Assembly (NCBI GenBank): GCA_004553595.1 | Contig: SFKZ01000001.1 | Location: 372,001-436,000, forward strand | DNA length: 64,000 nucleotides | Origin: Methanobrevibacter ruminantium | GTDB taxonomy: Archaea > Methanobacteriota > Methanobacteria > Methanobacteriales > Methanobacteriaceae | Direction of reading: 5' to 3' | In this document: one piece after another, positions 63,864 to 64,000 of the stretch | Layout: the number at the start of each line of letters is the position of its first letter | Numbering within the stretch: position 1 is the stretch's first letter | Notes under the pieces: generated by a model | Databases searched by the model: none | The model's input: the letters and a program-made list of their open reading frames with translations, nothing else | What the model was told of the DNA's origin: nothing | Translations under genes and position numbers: made by a program

Positions 63864-64000
63864 ATGAATTTTAACTTTATATCTGCAAGAACATCTCAAA
63901 AGATAATGAATTCCATATTTGTACTTTCAGGAATATTAACTTTAGCCATATTAGCAATTATTTTAGCGGATATTTTGATTAAAGGACTTCCAGTAATAAA
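63864..64000 (+). CDS. pstA: Phosphate ABC transporter permease PstA, cut by window end
   Basis: Only the first 45 codons are seen: a short polar start (NFNFISARTSQKIMNSIF), then the first membrane helix and GLPVI, as in PstA. GGGGAGG (63847-63853) supports ATG 63864. An upstream in-frame ATG at 63837 overlaps the pstC stop and also has a GGAGG site, so it is an alternative start. Confidence 0.8.
   Translation, partial: MNFNFISARTSQKIMNSIFVLSGILTLAILAIILADILIKGLPVI

Overview
The window looks like a chromosomal segment of a methanogenic archaeon of the order Methanobacteriales, most likely Methanobrevibacter. The evidence is the very AT-rich intergenic DNA, archaeal BRE/TATA promoters upstream of tRNA genes, an archaeal RNase P RNA, formylmethanofuran:H4MPT formyltransferase (ftr), a complete energy-converting hydrogenase of the Ehb type, GatB, Hjc, and very large adhesin-like proteins typical of gut and rumen Methanobrevibacter. 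Species cannot be fixed from the sequence alone. Most genes use GGTG or GGAGG ribosome binding sites, and these were used to move many starts inward.

Layout. 1-14 kb is a surface region: three adhesin-like beta-helix proteins (the first cut by the window edge), two small membrane-anchored coiled-coil proteins, initiator tRNA-Met, then a MotA/TolQ/ExbB-type channel protein and a DUF2149-type partner. 14-16.4 kb: RNase P RNA and biotin genes bioW-bioF. 16.8-22.3 kb: grpE, dnaK, dnaJ and a divergent ArsR-type regulator preceded by three operator-like palindromes. 22.5-30.5 kb: hypF and larB (both linked to nickel enzymes), a GNAT protein, gatB, a CBS-ParB protein, hisE and an unusual radical SAM protein. 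30.7-32.3 kb: seven tRNA genes around hjc, including an intron-containing tRNA-Trp whose intron can be read as a C/D guide RNA. 32.5-46.8 kb: mixed housekeeping genes (MBL hydrolase, TrkA/TrkH, UPF0104 flippase, ftr, transglutaminase, K+ channel, nnr, sfsA, argG, aspartoacylase-like, YdjM-like). 47.2-57.9 kb: the ehb operon, subunits A to Q. 58-60 kb: azlCD and a Cas4-like protein. 60.4-64 kb: a nucleotidyltransferase and the start of a pst phosphate transporter operon (pstA cut by the window end).

How parts connect. Ehb couples ion flux to reduction of low-potential ferredoxin for carbon assimilation; HypF serves maturation of its NiFe site; ftr is a core step of CO2 reduction. The DnaK machine and its likely repressor form a heat-shock module. 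The adhesins and the ExbB/DUF2149 pair form a surface module whose mechanism is not established.

Most interesting for follow-up: a 25-copy Cys-x-Asp-Gly heptad repeat inside one adhesin; TCATGA/TGACATGA motifs shared by the bioW and ehb upstream regions; a CX4CX2C radical SAM protein; a CBS-ParB protein with a DGHHR motif; a Cas4-like protein lacking the catalytic Glu and with no CRISPR array in the window; and two structured intergenic elements with strong Shine-Dalgarno sequences followed by start-stop codons.
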